A stretch of 64,000 bases of DNA from Piromyces finnis (GCA_002104945.1 MCFH01000012.1:911501-975500), one strand, 5' to 3'; positions 1-15,556 are shown, counted from the first letter of the stretch. Translations and numbers: made by a program. The notes: generated by a model not told the origin, from the sequence alone.

Positions 1-714
1 CAAATCAATATAGTGATATAGGTATTGTTCCTTGGGGGTTTAAGCTATTTATTTATATTTAATTTGATTTGTATATTTTCTGAGTTTGTTGAATTCAAAA
101 TAATTTAAATTTTAGTAATTTACCAGTTTTCGGAAATTTAATGTTTAAATTCTATCACTGTAGATTAACTTATATCATATTAGAAAATATACTACTTTCT
201 ATGTTTTATTTATCAGATTGATTATTTCCTTATTTTCTATATTAAGTTACTTCGAATCTTTTATTTATGGCGAAAATAATATTTCAATCTTAAAATTTTG
301 AAATCTCAAATTTTAGATCTCAAGATAATTTTACCAAACATAGAAAATTTCAGATTAAATAATTTAGTTCTGATAGTTAGAATTTCCTACAGTTTTCTCC
401 TATGACAAAATGTCATATCCGGCGGTTTGATTCATCTTTCAGAGAATCATTTGAGAATTAATGAGATTCTCTCTTGAGAGTCTTGAGACTCTTAATCTAT
501 TAAGAGTTGTTTAATTTAGGTTTATAATTATGTCAACTTTATTAATATATTTTATGATAAAGAACTACTTGCGTTACATTCTTCTCAAACTACATGTATT
601 TATACATTTACATTGTGGCTTAAACATATAATCAAATACAATATATACAAATACGTTTTAATACATTTCAATACATTTGAATACATGTGACATAACGTTT
701 CACATATTCTAACA
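1..714. mobile_element. Possible retroelement or LTR remnant at the left edge
   Basis: This patch has visibly more G and C than the DNA to its right and contains structured words such as a run of gagattctc/gagagtcttgagactc. It stops at a ...attctaaca boundary (713-714), which read on the other strand would be a TGTTAGAAT start, the TG..CA form of an LTR end. Bases 3-62 also form the tail of an open frame ending in TAA that encodes about 19 residues. No second LTR, target-site duplication, primer-binding site or reverse transcriptase is visible, so this is a weak call. It could equally be the 3' end of an unknown gene to the left. Confidence 0.22.
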
Positions 715-2055
715 ATTATTATCTTTCTTAATTATAAATATTAAATACAATAGTTTTATTATTATTATTATTCTATTTATTACATATTAGTATTGGTATT
801 ATTATTATTCTATTTATTATTATTTAAATAAATAAAATGATTTTTATTATGGATATAGAATATTCTAAAATTCTTTCAACATCAAATAAAAATTTCAAAA
901 TTTTTTTATTTTGATTTATAGAAATGGTGGGTGGATTGAAAGGAAAGAAATAAAAAAAGACTTTTTTTATTATGTTCAATACCAATTTACTAAATAAACA
1001 AGCATTTTTAATAATTAGTAAATAGTATTAAATGAAAGATTTTAAAAATATAAATATTTCTAATATATAATACCTTATAATATCATATAGGAATAAATAA
1101 TGATTATTATATTGTGAATAGAGTCATCAATAGTTGAAAATATTAAAAGTTTAAATACTACTTTCATTTTATGATGAGAGAAATGCCCTCAGAAGTTAAA
1201 AAAAAATACATTTTTATTTTATGAAAAGTGGATGTGATGCTTTTAATTCAAAACTAAACTATGGTTCTATAAACTGAAAAAAATTATTATATATATAAAA
1301 AAATTTAACTTTTTATTTAGTAAAATGATGAAATACTTTCTCTTTTTATAGTTTATTTAGAGAGTGTATGGACTTTATTATTTTATTAATCAATATGTAT
1401 TATATATTATTATATATTTAGTATTCATTGTTTTATTAATGATTTCAAAAGATATTGATACTAATATATAAAACTTTATCATAACAATTTAAAATGAATA
1501 TTTATATTTATAAAAAAAAATATATATATATATAAAAACATTTTCATGTCACTTTATTTTTCAAAACAAAAAAAGATTTAATATAAAATTTAATTAATAA
1601 TTTTTTTTTTTTTTTTCTTATTAATTAAAAAAAGAAAATGGAATTTACTTTTTTTTAATAAACATAATTCTTATTAACTTTTTATCTTTTCTTTTTTTTC
1701 ACTTCACCTCATACCTCATTGATATAACATTTTCTTTTTTTAAAATAAAAAAATAAAAAGAAAATAAAGAAAAAGATATATATATAAACATTTTAAATTT
1801 TTAACAACAACAATAATAACAACAAATTCTTTTTAAATAAAAGTGTACAAATTAAAAACGACGTATTTAAATTTTATTAAATAAATCAAAACAAAACAAG
1901 AGTTTATTAAATAATTAATAATAAATAAATAAATAAATAAACAAACAAATTAAAAAATAAAAAACAAGATAAAGTTTCTCATTCCATAATATAAACCTAT
2001 ACATTTTACAAAATTGTATCATTCATTTATAATTTTTTAAATAAAAAAAAAAACA
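715..2055. other. Intergenic, AT-rich, upstream of the BAR-SH3 gene
   Basis: The stretch is dominated by A/T homopolymers, TA dinucleotide runs and short ATT repeats. I see no open frame with coding character on either strand. The last few hundred bases are the likely promoter and 5' UTR of the gene starting at 2056; nothing there is specific enough to name. Confidence 0.6.
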
Positions 2056-3313
2056 ATGTCAAAATATATCAATAGGTAAAAAAAAATATTGTTTAAATTC
2101 ATGTAATAAAAGTATTAGATAATAATTAAATTGATAATAAAAAATATAACAAAAAAAGTATTTTTTCACTTCTTATTAAGAAAAAACATAATTCTTTTTT
2201 TTTTTTTTTTATTTTTACATTTAACCCATTGTAAAGATTCAAACAACAAGCTACAGAATTTGTAACAAGATCAGGAAGTCAAACTTCTATTCCAATAGAA
2301 GTTTCTCAAAGTTCTTCTAAAGTTAATACTTTTATTAAACAAAAAAAGTAAATTATATAGAAAAGTTCATTTTATTATTATTATTATTATTGCTAATTTT
2401 ATAGAAAATATAAAAATTGAAAGCATAACGATTTAATACTTACATTATTTGTCTAATTTATAAAATAAAAAGTGAACTTGTCGATCGTATAAAGCAATTA
2501 ACATATGAAAATCAAACACTTTCTCTTAATATTAAAAATGGTCAACCATTATTTCATGTTAGTAATTCCTGGCAAATTATCATTGATTCTTTAAAAAAGT
2601 AAGTTTTAAATAATGGTGCTATTTCCTTGTAATAATTTAAAATTATAATAAAACAATTATTAATTAAATTTTTTTAAATATGTATATTCTCAATAATCAG
2701 TGGTTCAAATTATAGCTCTTCTGCTCAGTCTATTAGTAAATATTATTTATATGTTTAAAATATTTTATTTATATATTTTATAAATAAACGTCTAAATATA
2801 CGGTTTTAAATATATCTCTATTCAAATTATTATTATTATTATTATTATTATTTTTATTTTTTAGACCAGTTATCTCGATGCAATGAAACTATTAGAAAAT
2901 TAGGAGAGGTATAATTATAATATAAAGGATTAAGAATATATATAAAAAAGATATTAAATAACAATATTTTTATATATCCATTTAATATATATATATTAAT
3001 AGTATCAAAATGAATTAAAGGATAATATTAAACAAGGATATATTACGTAATTAAAGGATCCATAATAGTACCATATATATATATTATTTCATTTTATTAA
3101 TGAAATATTGAAAGTCATAATTATATTTACTTTTATACCTATTTTTATCTATTATTATTTAAAAGACCAAATACAGATTTTTTAAAAGGAATTGCTAAAG
3201 ATTTCAAAACATACTCTGATAGGTTAAATAAATGTCGTTTAGATTTAGATGTAGAAAAATCAAAACTAGCAAAATGTAGTGATCCATATAAACGTGATAA
3301 ATATAATGGTATT

Positions 3314-3349
<36 letters not shown>

Positions 3350-4456
3350 CTTTGTTGTTGTTGCTGTTTTATTTTATATATAAATATATTTAAAATTTTA
3401 ATTTTCATTTTATAAATAGGAGTTTATTTTTTTTTATATTTTTTAAAAAATAAAAAAAAGTTCTTTCACTAATTTTTCCATATACATATAATTGATATTT
3501 TAAAGATAATATTAATAGTTTGCAAAAGAAATTTGATGAATACTCTTATGTGACTAAACGTTTAGCCGAACCATTATCAGATACATATGAAATATCTGAA
3601 AAAGAAAAATCTGATATGGCTACTTTTTGTAGAATTTCAAGAAATTATCATCAAAAGTGTTTAGATGAATTAAATATACTTGATCGTGAAATTAACTTTG
3701 AAAGTAATAAAAATGAGAAAAACAATAATTCATTTTCAATATTTAAATCATTTTTTGTTTTGATGAATAACCATTAAATTTTAATTCCAATTTTTACCCC
3801 CCCTCTTCTTTTTAATAAACGTATAAATATTAAATAATATTTCTTTTTTTTATATATAAATTAGATATACCAACATTCCAAATATCTTCTTATCCAAAAG
3901 CCGAGGATTTATTTATTGAATATAGAAGTCAACTCACTACTTCAAGACAAGCAAGGTAAATAAAAAAAATTTTTTTTTGAATTATTTATAATTATATTTA
4001 ATGATGATGAATAAAAGTAAATTTGTTAATCTGTTTATATTTATCTATTATTTTGTTATCTCTACCGATCTTTATTATCCAACACTCTAAAATAAAATAA
4101 AAAAAAGTTGTAAGTATTATTAGTTAAATTTTATAAAGTATTTTTTTTATTTTTTATTTTTTATTTAACACTTTGTTTTATTTAATTTTTTTTTTAAAAA
4201 AAAAAAAAACTATATAGTATGTAGTTTATCATCTGTTCAATCCAGAAATGGTACTCCTCCACAATTACCAGCTCGTCCAGCACCACAACTTCCTCAATGT
4301 CGTGCATTATATGATTTCGATGCTCAACAACCTACAGATTTAGGTTTTAGACGTGGTGATATCATTACATTAATTAAATCTGATGGTAATTGGTGGAAAG
4401 GCACTTTAGATGGTCAAACTGGTGATTTCCCATCTAATTATGTACAAATGATTTAA
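2056..4456 (+). CDS. BAR-domain protein with C-terminal SH3 (endophilin/Rvs167-like)
   Basis: Ten exons splice to 347 aa: 2056-2075, 2237-2347, 2473-2598, 2701-2735, 2865-2908, 3003-3046, 3166-3308, 3506-3703, 3865-3955 and 4225-4456. Phases close at every junction. Residues 1 to about 280 are helical and charged, with the spacing of a BAR dimer; a segment like FLKGIAKDFKTYSDRL resembles the endophilin/amphiphysin core. A short Pro-rich linker (LPARPAP) leads to an SH3 domain at about 298-347 with the ligand-binding ALYDF, WW and FPSNYV elements intact. Such proteins bend membrane and recruit Pro-rich partners at endocytic sites and actin patches. The SH3 is certain; assignment of the N-terminal half to BAR rests on layout and weak similarity. 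The 3304-3350 intron holds a long T run. Confidence 0.8.
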
Positions 4457-6080
4457 AAATAACTAAAAAAAAAAAAAAAGTTGAAATGATCCTATCAAAA
4501 ATATTTAATAACTATTCAATTATAAATAAAAATGATAATGTGGTGTATATATATATATATATTTTGTTATCGAAAAGTATATTAAAGGGCATTTTATTTG
4601 CAATAAGTAAATATGATCTATATAATTTTTGGTTTTTATAATTATTATTATAAAATATAATGTAATCATAAAGTACTATTGGAATAATATTAATAATGAA
4701 AAAAACAATAGTTAATAAAGTAAAAAAATATATAGATAACAATAATCAATATATATAATTTGTATCATTATAAAATTATAATTCATTATCCTATAAATAA
4801 ACCATATATTCAACATTTAGAAATTTGTGATGTTTTTAATAGTTTAAAATATTTTATTAAATATTTATTATAAAATAAAAAAATTAAATAAATAAAAATT
4901 TTAAATCTCTATATCTCTTTTTTATAATTTTTATATACTAATTTCCTTTTTATTCAATGCTATTATTAACTACTACTTTCAATAATTGACTTTTTCTTCT
5001 TCTTCTGACTACCATCAGTTAAAAAAAAAAAAAATTAAAATATTTTTTCATATTTAAATAGTTTTATTTATTTCAATATAATGTAATATATTATAGTTAA
5101 TAAATTAAATTATATTAAATTTTTTATATTAAAATAAAAACTTTAATATTTTTTTTTTTTTTTTTATTTCACAACCTAGCATTAGAATATTTTTTTTATA
5201 TATATATATTATATAATATCAGGATCAAAAAAAATACAATATACAAACAAACAAACAAAAAAAAAAAAAGGTTTAATAGAAAAGACACTATTTATTCTAT
5301 TAAGAGAGTTATTTTCAACCTATGGAATAGAGAAAAATAAAAAAAAAAACATTTGTTCATTTCATAATATAAAAGTTTTTTTTTTTATTTAAACATATGC
5401 TAAATAAAAATTACTTTTAAATATATACATACTTTTAAAAAATTGTTAAAAAAAATAAAACGAAAACCATTGTATGAATAGAATTTTTTTTGTTTTTAAA
5501 AAAATAATCATTTTATAAAAAGGTATTAAAATATTTTATTATTAAATATTTTTTTTTTTTTCATTTATATATATTTTTTAAAACAATAAAAGAAATTTCA
5601 ATTTTAAAAGATTTTTGAAATTTGAATTTCTAATAAAAATTCATTAAAATAACATTAAATATATATATATTTAAAATTGATAATAGTAAGGTATATTTAT
5701 ATTCTCAAGCTATTATCAAATATTATTAACCTTTAAGAAAATATTTTTTATAGAAATCAATTTGATTTAGAATATATATTTATTAAAATCAATTTCTAAT
5801 TTTTTTAATGTATAACTTGTATAACAATATATATATATATTTTAATAATTTATTACATATATTACTAATAAATATTAATTGAAAACGTACAACTAGTTAT
5901 ATAAAATAATATTTAAATACCATAACATCAGTTATTAAAATAATACTTTCTCTTTTTAAAATTCTAAAATACAATAATACCAATTTTTTTTATATTTTTT
6001 TTTATGAAAAAGTAAAAATCAAATATTTAAATGAAAAGTTAAAAAAGAGTTAAAAAAATTATATATATACAAAATATACC
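4457..6080. other. Intergenic spacer, no gene seen
   Basis: Over 1.6 kb of A/T homopolymers, TA runs and short direct repeats. The only long frames are low-complexity Ile/Tyr/Phe/Asn translations. It contains the 3' UTR of the BAR-SH3 gene and the promoter of the JmjC gene. Confidence 0.65.
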
Positions 6081-9000
6081 ATGGAAATAGAAAATAAAGA
6101 TACCAAAATAAAAGAACCTATTCCTTCAGTAATACCAATATCAAATGATAGTAAGACAGAAGAACAAATAGATAATAAAAAAAATGTATTAAATTTAGTA
6201 AAGAAAGAAATTCACCAAGAAAAGGAAATAACTTCATATAAAATAAAAGAAGATATTAAAGAAATAAATAGAGAAAATGAAATAAATATAAACAAAAATG
6301 AAAATTCCAATGATAAAAATTCCAAAGATAAACCTTCTTTACAGGAAACTCATAATAACAATGAAGGGATAATACCATTAGTGAAAACAAAAGAATTCCA
6401 TTCACCTTTAACTCTTGAAAAATTAGATTATCCTTGTTATCCGAATAATCAGGAATTTGAAAATCCATTAAATTATATTGAAACCCTAAATTTAAAATTA
6501 AGAGATAAAGGTGCTTGTAAAATAATTCCACCTACCACTTGGACTCCAACCAACCTTTCAAATTTTAAGGTAAAAAGAAAAAAATTTTTTCAAAATTTTT
6601 TAAAAAAATAAAATTTTGTATCATGTGATCATTTCATTTTTTAATGGATGTTAATGAGGGGATCATTCATTCATTCTTATAAAATTTAAATCCACATAAA
6701 TTGCTGTTGTATAGAAAGCTTTATTAAAAACAACAACAACAATAACTACTACTACTACGACAACAACAATTTAATAAAAAAAATGACTAAAAGAATTTTT
6801 TACATATATATATAAAAGTATTGATTAGCTAATACAATAAATTTATATAAATATAATTTTATTTTTTGAATAAAGGAATGCCAATTTGAAGCTAAAAATA
6901 ATTTTTTTAGTCAAGAAAAAATGAACTATTGTCGTAGTTATAATGAAAAATTATTACAATTTCATGAACAAAATGGTTACAAGATACCTCAAATAGATAA
7001 TAAACCAATAGATTTTGAAAGAATAAAAATAGAAATTGCCAAAAGAAATGGTTATCCTACAGTAATGTCAAGAAATATATATATACATATATTTAATATT
7101 GTATTGTATAATGGAAATATCATTTACAAATGTAATATAATTAATTTTTTTTTTCATTTTATTATAGGTATGTAAAGAGAAAAAATGGTCAGAAATTGGA
7201 AGAGCTATGAGTTCAGGTGAAAAACCAAATACAACAGTTTCCTCCATTATTAAACAAGCCTATATACGATGGATTCTTCCCTATGAATATTATTTAAAAC
7301 GTATTTAAAATTTTATACTTTACGAATAATTTATTTAAAAAAATTTAATCATAAAATATATATTAAAAATAAATTAATTATATTAATTTTAATCTATTTT
7401 TATATTGCACTATATGACATAATTTAATGAATAAATGTATCTATCTCTTTGGTATTATTTTTTGTGCTTCATTTTTAAGATCAAGAAGAGGTGATAGATC
7501 AAACAAACTGTTTTATATGTCATGATAAAATTATAGAAAATACCGAATTTTTAAAATGTAATTGTTGTGAACATTTATATCATTTTGATTGTATAGCAAA
7601 AGAAGAAAATGAAACTATAAAAAATAATAATAATAATGGTACTTCAATTAATGATAGTGGATTAAGTTCCCCTCTACTTTCTAATTCTATTGTTAATAGT
7701 AAAACAATTAAAAATTGGATTTGTTCAATGTGCTATGAAATGACCAGTTTACCATCCTTCTATGAAATTTCAAAAAAGGATAAAGAAGAAAGGAATCAAA
7801 TCCAACGTCAATTTAATTTAGATTCTTTTGAAAATTATGCTAATAAATTTAAAAATGATTATTTTTCATTACCATCAGAGACGCCTCAGGATCATTCATC
7901 AAAAATAGTTAAGATGGATATAGATAGTAAAGAAATGAGTAGAGATGATCACCAAAAAGATACCTCGTATAATAATAATATGGAAGGAATTGAACAAGAA
8001 AAAATAAAAAATGAAAATAGAGATGATAATGAAACTTTAGTAAAAAATGAAAATGGGAAAGGGGATTCAAAAAAAGAAACTATCATGACAGAAATAAAAG
8101 ATCGATCAAGTATAGCTTATGTTTCGGAACAACAAATTGAAAAAGAATTTTGGAATTTAATGAAAGAATCATCAGATATAATTATAAAAAGTGGATATCA
8201 TTTAATTAATGAAAGATATGGAAGGTAAAATTTCTATATATAATTTTTTTTTCTTCTTGGTTATGTATTAAGCTGACAATTTATATATAATTATGATTAA
8301 AAACCAAAATAATATATAAATCATATTTTTTTTAGTGGTTTTCCAACATTTGAAAGAGATCCATTAAATCAATATTCATTTTGTGGTTGGAATTTAAATA
8401 ATTTACCATTTTTACCCAATTCATTATTAAATAATAATTCTTTTAATTTCCATAACATCGAAACATTCATTCCTCATGTTAATTTCGGTATGTGCTTTAA
8501 TTATGTGCCTTGGTCATTTTCTAATTATTATACCTATTATATTGATTTTCTTCATCATGGTGAATCACGATTATGGTATATTATACCACCATCAGAAATG
8601 CCCAAAGTTGAATCATTATTGAAATCGAGTGAAGTTGATTTAAAAATAAACGATTCAAAAACAAAAATACCATTCCTTTTTTCTCCACAAAATTTATTAG
8701 ATTCAAATATAAAAGTACAAACTGTCATTCAAAAAAAGGGTGAATTTTTACTTATTCATCCACAAACTTATTATTGTTATATTGATCTAGGTGTAAGTCA
8801 TCAAAAAAAAAAAAAACTTTTATCTATGCATATATATTTTTTATTTATACTATATTTATATTTATGGATTTTCCTAATATACATATATCTCCCTATCCTT
8901 ACTATTTATGTATGATGTAGTATAATATATCAGAAAATGTTAATTTCTTATTACCTAGTTGGCTTTCCTACGGAAGAAAATATTTAGATAGTACATATCA

Positions 9001-12000
9001 AAAAACAAATCCAATGTCATTTTCTTTTGAACATCTTGTATTGACTTCTGCTAAATCAGATACTAATAGTAGATTATCTCATTGGTATGGGTCACTTTTT
9101 TTTTTTTTTTTTTTCCTTTTAAATAATTATTTATTAAAAAAGTAATTAATAATAATCATAAAACTTTTTATTATTATTATTATTAATATATAATTAAAAA
9201 AAAAAAAGGTTAAATAAAGAATTAGATTTAATAGTAGTTAGAGAACAAACTCAACGAGATGATCTATTTAAAAACCATCCCACCATCGAAACAAAAAGAA
9301 TAAATAATAATAATAATAATAAATATGAAATAGATGGTCATTCTTTTGTTCAATGCCAATTTTGTCATCGATTTTGTTATATTTCCTATATAATGCATAA
9401 TAAAAACCAAGCCATTTCTTGTCTGGAGCATTATCATCAGGTAAAAAAAAAAAAAAAAAAAATTAAATTGGAAAAAATTTTTTTTTCTTATAATATATGA
9501 TTTGTTTATCGAGAATTTTTTTTTTTTTTTTACTTATATTTTTGATTATATTCATAATCTTTACTTCTTTTATTAAAATTAAAATGAAATCAAGTTAATG
9601 GAAAATGATAAAAAGGAATCAATCCAACTTTATGAAAGATATTCCATGGATGAACTTAATTCAATACATAAACATATACAGAAATTATCAAGTCGAGTAT
9701 CAGACTGGAGAAAAAAATATAAAAAATACATGAAAGAAAATAAATACCCTTCAATAATATACCTTCAACAACTTTTAAGTATGACAGAAAAATTCCCATA
9801 TACCATTAAAGAAATACATAGTTTGAAAAATTATTTAAAGGTTGTTAATGCTTGGTTAGAGGAAGCAAATCAATTTCTTTTAAGAGATAAAAGAAATGCT
9901 AATAAGGAAAATTTAAAACCAAGATCATTAAATCAAATTAAAATATTAATTGATAAAGCGGATATCTATTCCTTTGAATCACAAGAAATTAAAGCATTAA
10001 AATCTCTTTATGATGCTGTTACCAATTATCAAGCAAGAGTGTCTAGTTTTCTTAAAAATCCAGAGATAGAAAAAGCTTCGTTAAATGATGTAAAGGAATT
10101 AGTGAAAGAAGGTCGAAATTTAGATGTTGATATTTATGAAATGAAAGAATTAGAATTACTTTATGAAAATTTAATTTGGAGAAGGGAAAGTGATCTTGTG
10201 ATTGTTGATGGAAAAATTGAAGCTGATTACAAAACAGTAAATAAATTAATTGACATGGCAAAGGAATGCAATATTCCTCCTGATAATAAAATATTTAAAG
10301 ATCTTTGTCATGAAAAAGAAATTGCAGACGATTGGAAAACAAGAGCGGAAAAGTTAATGGAACAAAGTGAAATTGACTTAAATGATTTGGAAACTCTCTT
10401 AGATGAAATTAACGATATACCCAATATTGAAGGATTAATGGAAGATTTACATAATATGAAAGTGAAAGCAGAAGATTATATAAAATTGGCAAAAATGTAT
10501 ATTGATGATGATGATGATAACGATAATGATAATGAAGAAGAAGAAGAAAAAGAAGAAGAAGGTAAAAAAGAAGAAAAGAAAAAGGAGAGTGAAAAAGAAG
10601 AAAAGGAAGAAGAAGAAGTAGTAAAAAAGGAAGACGAAGAGTTAAATAATGAAAATTTAAAGGCACAAAAAAGTTGCCAAGAAACAATTTTAGAAAATGA
10701 GTCTAACGACAAAGAAAAAAATGAAACTACCCCACATCAAAATGAAAATGATACAGCGACAAAAGAGGTTCAATCCAATACTAAAGATGCCATGATACTA
10801 GAGCATTCTAATAATAAGGAAATCATTACTCCAATGGTGGAAGAAAACGATCATGAATTATACCGTCATTTTGATAATGATCATGAAGAGGATGAAGAAA
10901 CCGTATTTGAAGATAGTATGGATATTAGTAAGGAGGATTATCAAAAAATAAAAAAGAATAAAGAAAAAATGGCATCTAAATATCATGAAACATCTAAATT
11001 TGATTTAAAATACATATTAAATAACAATTCGAATTCATCTGAACAAGATTCAAAAGAAATTGAATTAGACCGTAAAGTTAATCAATTAGTATATCAATCT
11101 ATTCGTGATGCCGTAGATGAGATTAAAAAAGAAAATGAACATCTTTCAAATCTACCTCATCAAACGACAACACCGCCATCCACCATAGAGTGTAAATCAA
11201 AGGAATCATTAAAAAAACCAATCTATGAATTACCTGAAAGAAAAATAAATATTAAACAATGGAAAGAAATCTATGGGTTGGATGAGAATTATAAGTTGAA
11301 AGAGTTGAAAAAATCCAGTAGTAAAAAGAAGAATGATAGAAAAAATAAAAAGAAAAAAACATCTATATTAACCATGGAAAATTTTAAAGAATTTTTAACT
11401 ACTTTAAATTCTCAAAAAGTAAAAATTGATATTCAACAATCATTAAATAATCAATATCATCGTATAGAAAGTCTTTTCGAAAAAGGTAAAACTATTTTTG
11501 AATCGGAGGAAAATCATTCTTTCAATGAAATCTTAAATGAAGTATTTGAAAATATTAAAAATTGTGTACAAACTTTAAATTTAATGGACGAAAGTTCCTC
11601 TTCCGCTTCCTCACCAATTATGGATCATTCTTCCGAGCATAAACTCCCACAAAAAAATGATAAATCTAAAACTGGAATGAACAGTGGTAAAGATTCTAAA
11701 AACAAAAAAAGGAATCACTCAGCAAAAAATGTTTATTGTTTCTGTAGAACAATGAGTGAGGGATTTATGGTAGCTTGTGATATTTGTAATGAATGGTATC
11801 ATGGTCAATGGTAAATTATTTATTTAATTTATTTATTTAATTTATTTATTTAATTTATTTATTTAATTTATTTATTTAATTTATTATATATCTATATATT
11901 TTTATCAATATTTAATTATTTTTTATATTTTATTAATAGTTTGAAATTATCAAAAAAAGATACAAAAAGTAAGAAAAATTTCATATGTCCATTATGTGAT

Positions 12001-15000
12001 TTAAATCAACCAAGATATAATGCTAATCGCAAAAGACCTACACTAGAAGATTTAGAAAATTTAATCAAAGAATTTGATTCAATCAAAAAAATCTTTATAC
12101 CCGAAAAAATTACCTTGGTAAAAATTATTGAATTATTATACGAATGGAGGGAGAATATCAATGAATATCTTTTAAAGCCATTTAATACATTATCAATTGA
12201 AAATATTAAATCTTTAATAAGAAACACAGAAGGAATGATGGTTGATCTTCCTATTGAAACGGAAATACTTTATTCTGTTTTAAAGAATATTTTAAAACTT
12301 CAAGAAGGTAAATCTAAAAGAAAAAAGGAAAAAGAAGAAATGGAAAAAAATGAAAATGAATCTTTAAAAGAAGAAAGTGCAGACGAAGAGAATGGAAAGG
12401 TAGATTCAGCAAAGAAAAATCTAACAAAAAGACCTAGCCTTGAAAAAGGCAATAATCAAATGAAAAAGAAGACCAATAAAATTTCAAATAAAGCTAATAA
12501 TAAGAAAAAGTATTATTGCATTTGTCAACAAGAATATGACAAAAATAATCCAATGATCGCCTGTGATCATTGTCAAGAATGGTATCATTTTTCGTGTATT
12601 GGATTATCGGAAGATAAAGTTGATGAAATTGATCAATTTATATGTCATATTTGTAAAGAAAGACTTAATGAAGAGAGTAAAAAAGAAAATTTAAAGAAAA
12701 GGAAAAATAAGTATTCAAATAAATCCACCGAAAGTATCGTACGTGAATGTCAAAATCCATTAAAGAAAATAAAATTAACGGTTAAAAGAAAAAGTGAAGA
12801 TCAATTAAATTCCGTAGAATCTAAAAGTAGTAGTGCCGCATTATCTTCATTAGAAATAAATAACCGAAAAATTTCAATTAAAAAGATATCTAAAAGTAGT
12901 ACAAAAAAAACATTGGAATCCGATGACGGTAATCTATCAGATAACCCTAAAAGATCAGTGAAAAATAAATTTAGGGAAAAGGAGAATGATTCTGAAAGTA
13001 ATACTTCACAAGATATTAATGCTGAACCAGAACTAGCTACATTTGAATCAAAAGAAAGAACGGATGACAGGTTGAAGGATAATGATGATGACGAACATAA
13101 TTCCATTAAAATTAAACAAGAAGCGTCAAATCGTAATAAAGTTATAAAATCTACTAGTAATGACAAATCAAAAGAAGACAGTGTTCGACCCTACAGAAAA
13201 AAGAGTCTGGAAGATATAATGAATGAAAAATTATTGAAGAAAGAAAAACAAGAAAAGAAAAAATTAGAGATGGAAATGGAACGAAAAAGAAAGGAAGAAG
13301 AACGTGAATTAAAACGAAAACTTCGACAAGAAAAAAAAGAAATGATGGAAAAGATGAAAAAAGAAAAACAGGAAAAAAAGAAATTGGAAAGAGAAAAAAA
13401 ATTAAAAGAAAAAATGGAATTAAAAGCACTTCAGCAAGAAAAACGTAATATTAAATTGGAAGAAAAAAAGAAAAGACAACGTCAAAAACAACTTGAAAGT
13501 GAAATGGACGGTAAACAAGGCAAAAGGAAAAAAATTAAAAATAAAAATGATATTTCTTCCCTATCTGCTGCTGCTAATACTATATCTCTTCTTAAAAATA
13601 GTAGTAATAATGGTAATGGAGGAAATGGTGGAAATACCCCGCTTTATAATAACCAACCTTTAGGTATTACCCAACCATACATTCCACCACAATTAGTTAA
13701 ACCAATTATATCAGCCTTGAGTGTAAATTCCTCAAGACTTCCGTTATTTAATCCAAATCCTAATTTTAATAATAATATTGGTAACAACAATAACAACCCA
13801 AATGATAATAATCATATCAATAACAATGACAATAATAATAATAACAGTAGTAGCAGTAATATGAATATGATGAATCATATCAACTTTAATAACACTATTA
13901 ATAATGATAATAATAATAACTTTAATAATAATTTTAATCATAATATGAATAATTATAATAATGGTTATTATAACAATAACAGCAATTATAATAATAATAA
14001 TAATTTCAACAGCAACAATAATAACAACAACAACAATAGTAATAATTTCAATAATAATAATAACAATAATAATTATAACATCAACAATAATAACAATAAT
14101 TATAATAATAATTTTGATCCGAATAATAGCAACAGTAACAACAACTACAGTAATAACAATAATTTTGATAATTATCATGGTATACCTCATAATAACGGCA
14201 TGCATTCACATAGTGCTCCAGCAAGTTGTAATAATTCTGCTAATACCACACCAACTAATCTGTATCCACCATCTAATAATTTAAATGATAATAACAACAT
14301 CAACCAAAATAATAACAGTAGTAGTAGTAGTAATAATAGATCAAATAATAATAGTAATGTTCCAAAAATAAAGCCTAGACCATCTTTACCGGAAATTCAA
14401 CCAAATCCTCAAACATCTAAACATATACCCGTAATCCCACAATTTCTTCATAAGGATTTGGCTATATGGTATGCAGCTCAATTTATGGCTGTTGCTTCTG
14501 GTAATATGAATAATATACCTTTAAACAATAACAATAATAATAATAACAACAACAACAATAATAATAATAATAATAACAACTATAATAATAGTAATAATTT
14601 TAATAATAATGGTAATAATAATAATAATCAATGTAATAATAATAATAATAATAATAATGGTAATAATAACAATAACAACGATTGTAATAACAATAATGGT
14701 AGTAATAACAGCAACAACAACAACAACAACAATTGTAATAATAATGGTGGCAATAATAATAACAATTGTTTATCAAATGGAAATAATATGGCCAACTTTA
14801 ATAACTTTAAGAATAATATGAACTTTGGAGGTAATACTAACAACAACAATAATGATAGTAATAGTAATAATTTAAACTTTATTTTGAATAATAATAATAC
14901 TAATTTTATGAATAACGGTGAGAATTCAATGAAAAAGGATGGAACCAAAAGTAAAAAAGGTAGAAAACCAAAGAATAATAAACAAAATAAAAATGGTAAT

Positions 15001-15507
15001 GATAAGTCCAATGATTTATTTTCATTTGGTAATCGTTTATTATATAATCAATTACCGCCATTAAATTCAAGAAGATACTCTATGCCTCAAATTGGATATG
15101 GATCCTCTTCATTAAATTTACCACCACTTCTTAATTTACAATTAATGGGTAAACCTCCTATACTTTCCCAGCCACTCTTTAACAATAATAATAACAATAG
15201 CAACAACAACATGAATAATAATAACTTTAATAATAATGGTATCAACAGTTTTAATAATAATGGTTTTAATAACGCCAACAACAATAATAATAATTTTAAT
15301 AACAACAACAATATGATTATGATGAATAATAATTTCAGCAATAAATTTAATAATAACAATAATAACAACAACATTAACAATAATAATAGTAATAGCTTTA
15401 ATAATAATGACAATCATGGATTTAATAGCATAAATAATAATTTCAATAATAATAACAATAATAATAATAACTTTGATGGTAACAACAACAACAACAACAA
15501 CAACAAC

Positions 15508-15556
<49 letters not shown>

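Noticed and set aside
3956-4224. A 2-nt micro-exon in the BAR-SH3 gene, bridging 3955 to an acceptor at 4220
   Set aside because: The next AG four bases on (exon starting 4225) joins in frame with an ordinary single intron, so no micro-exon is needed.
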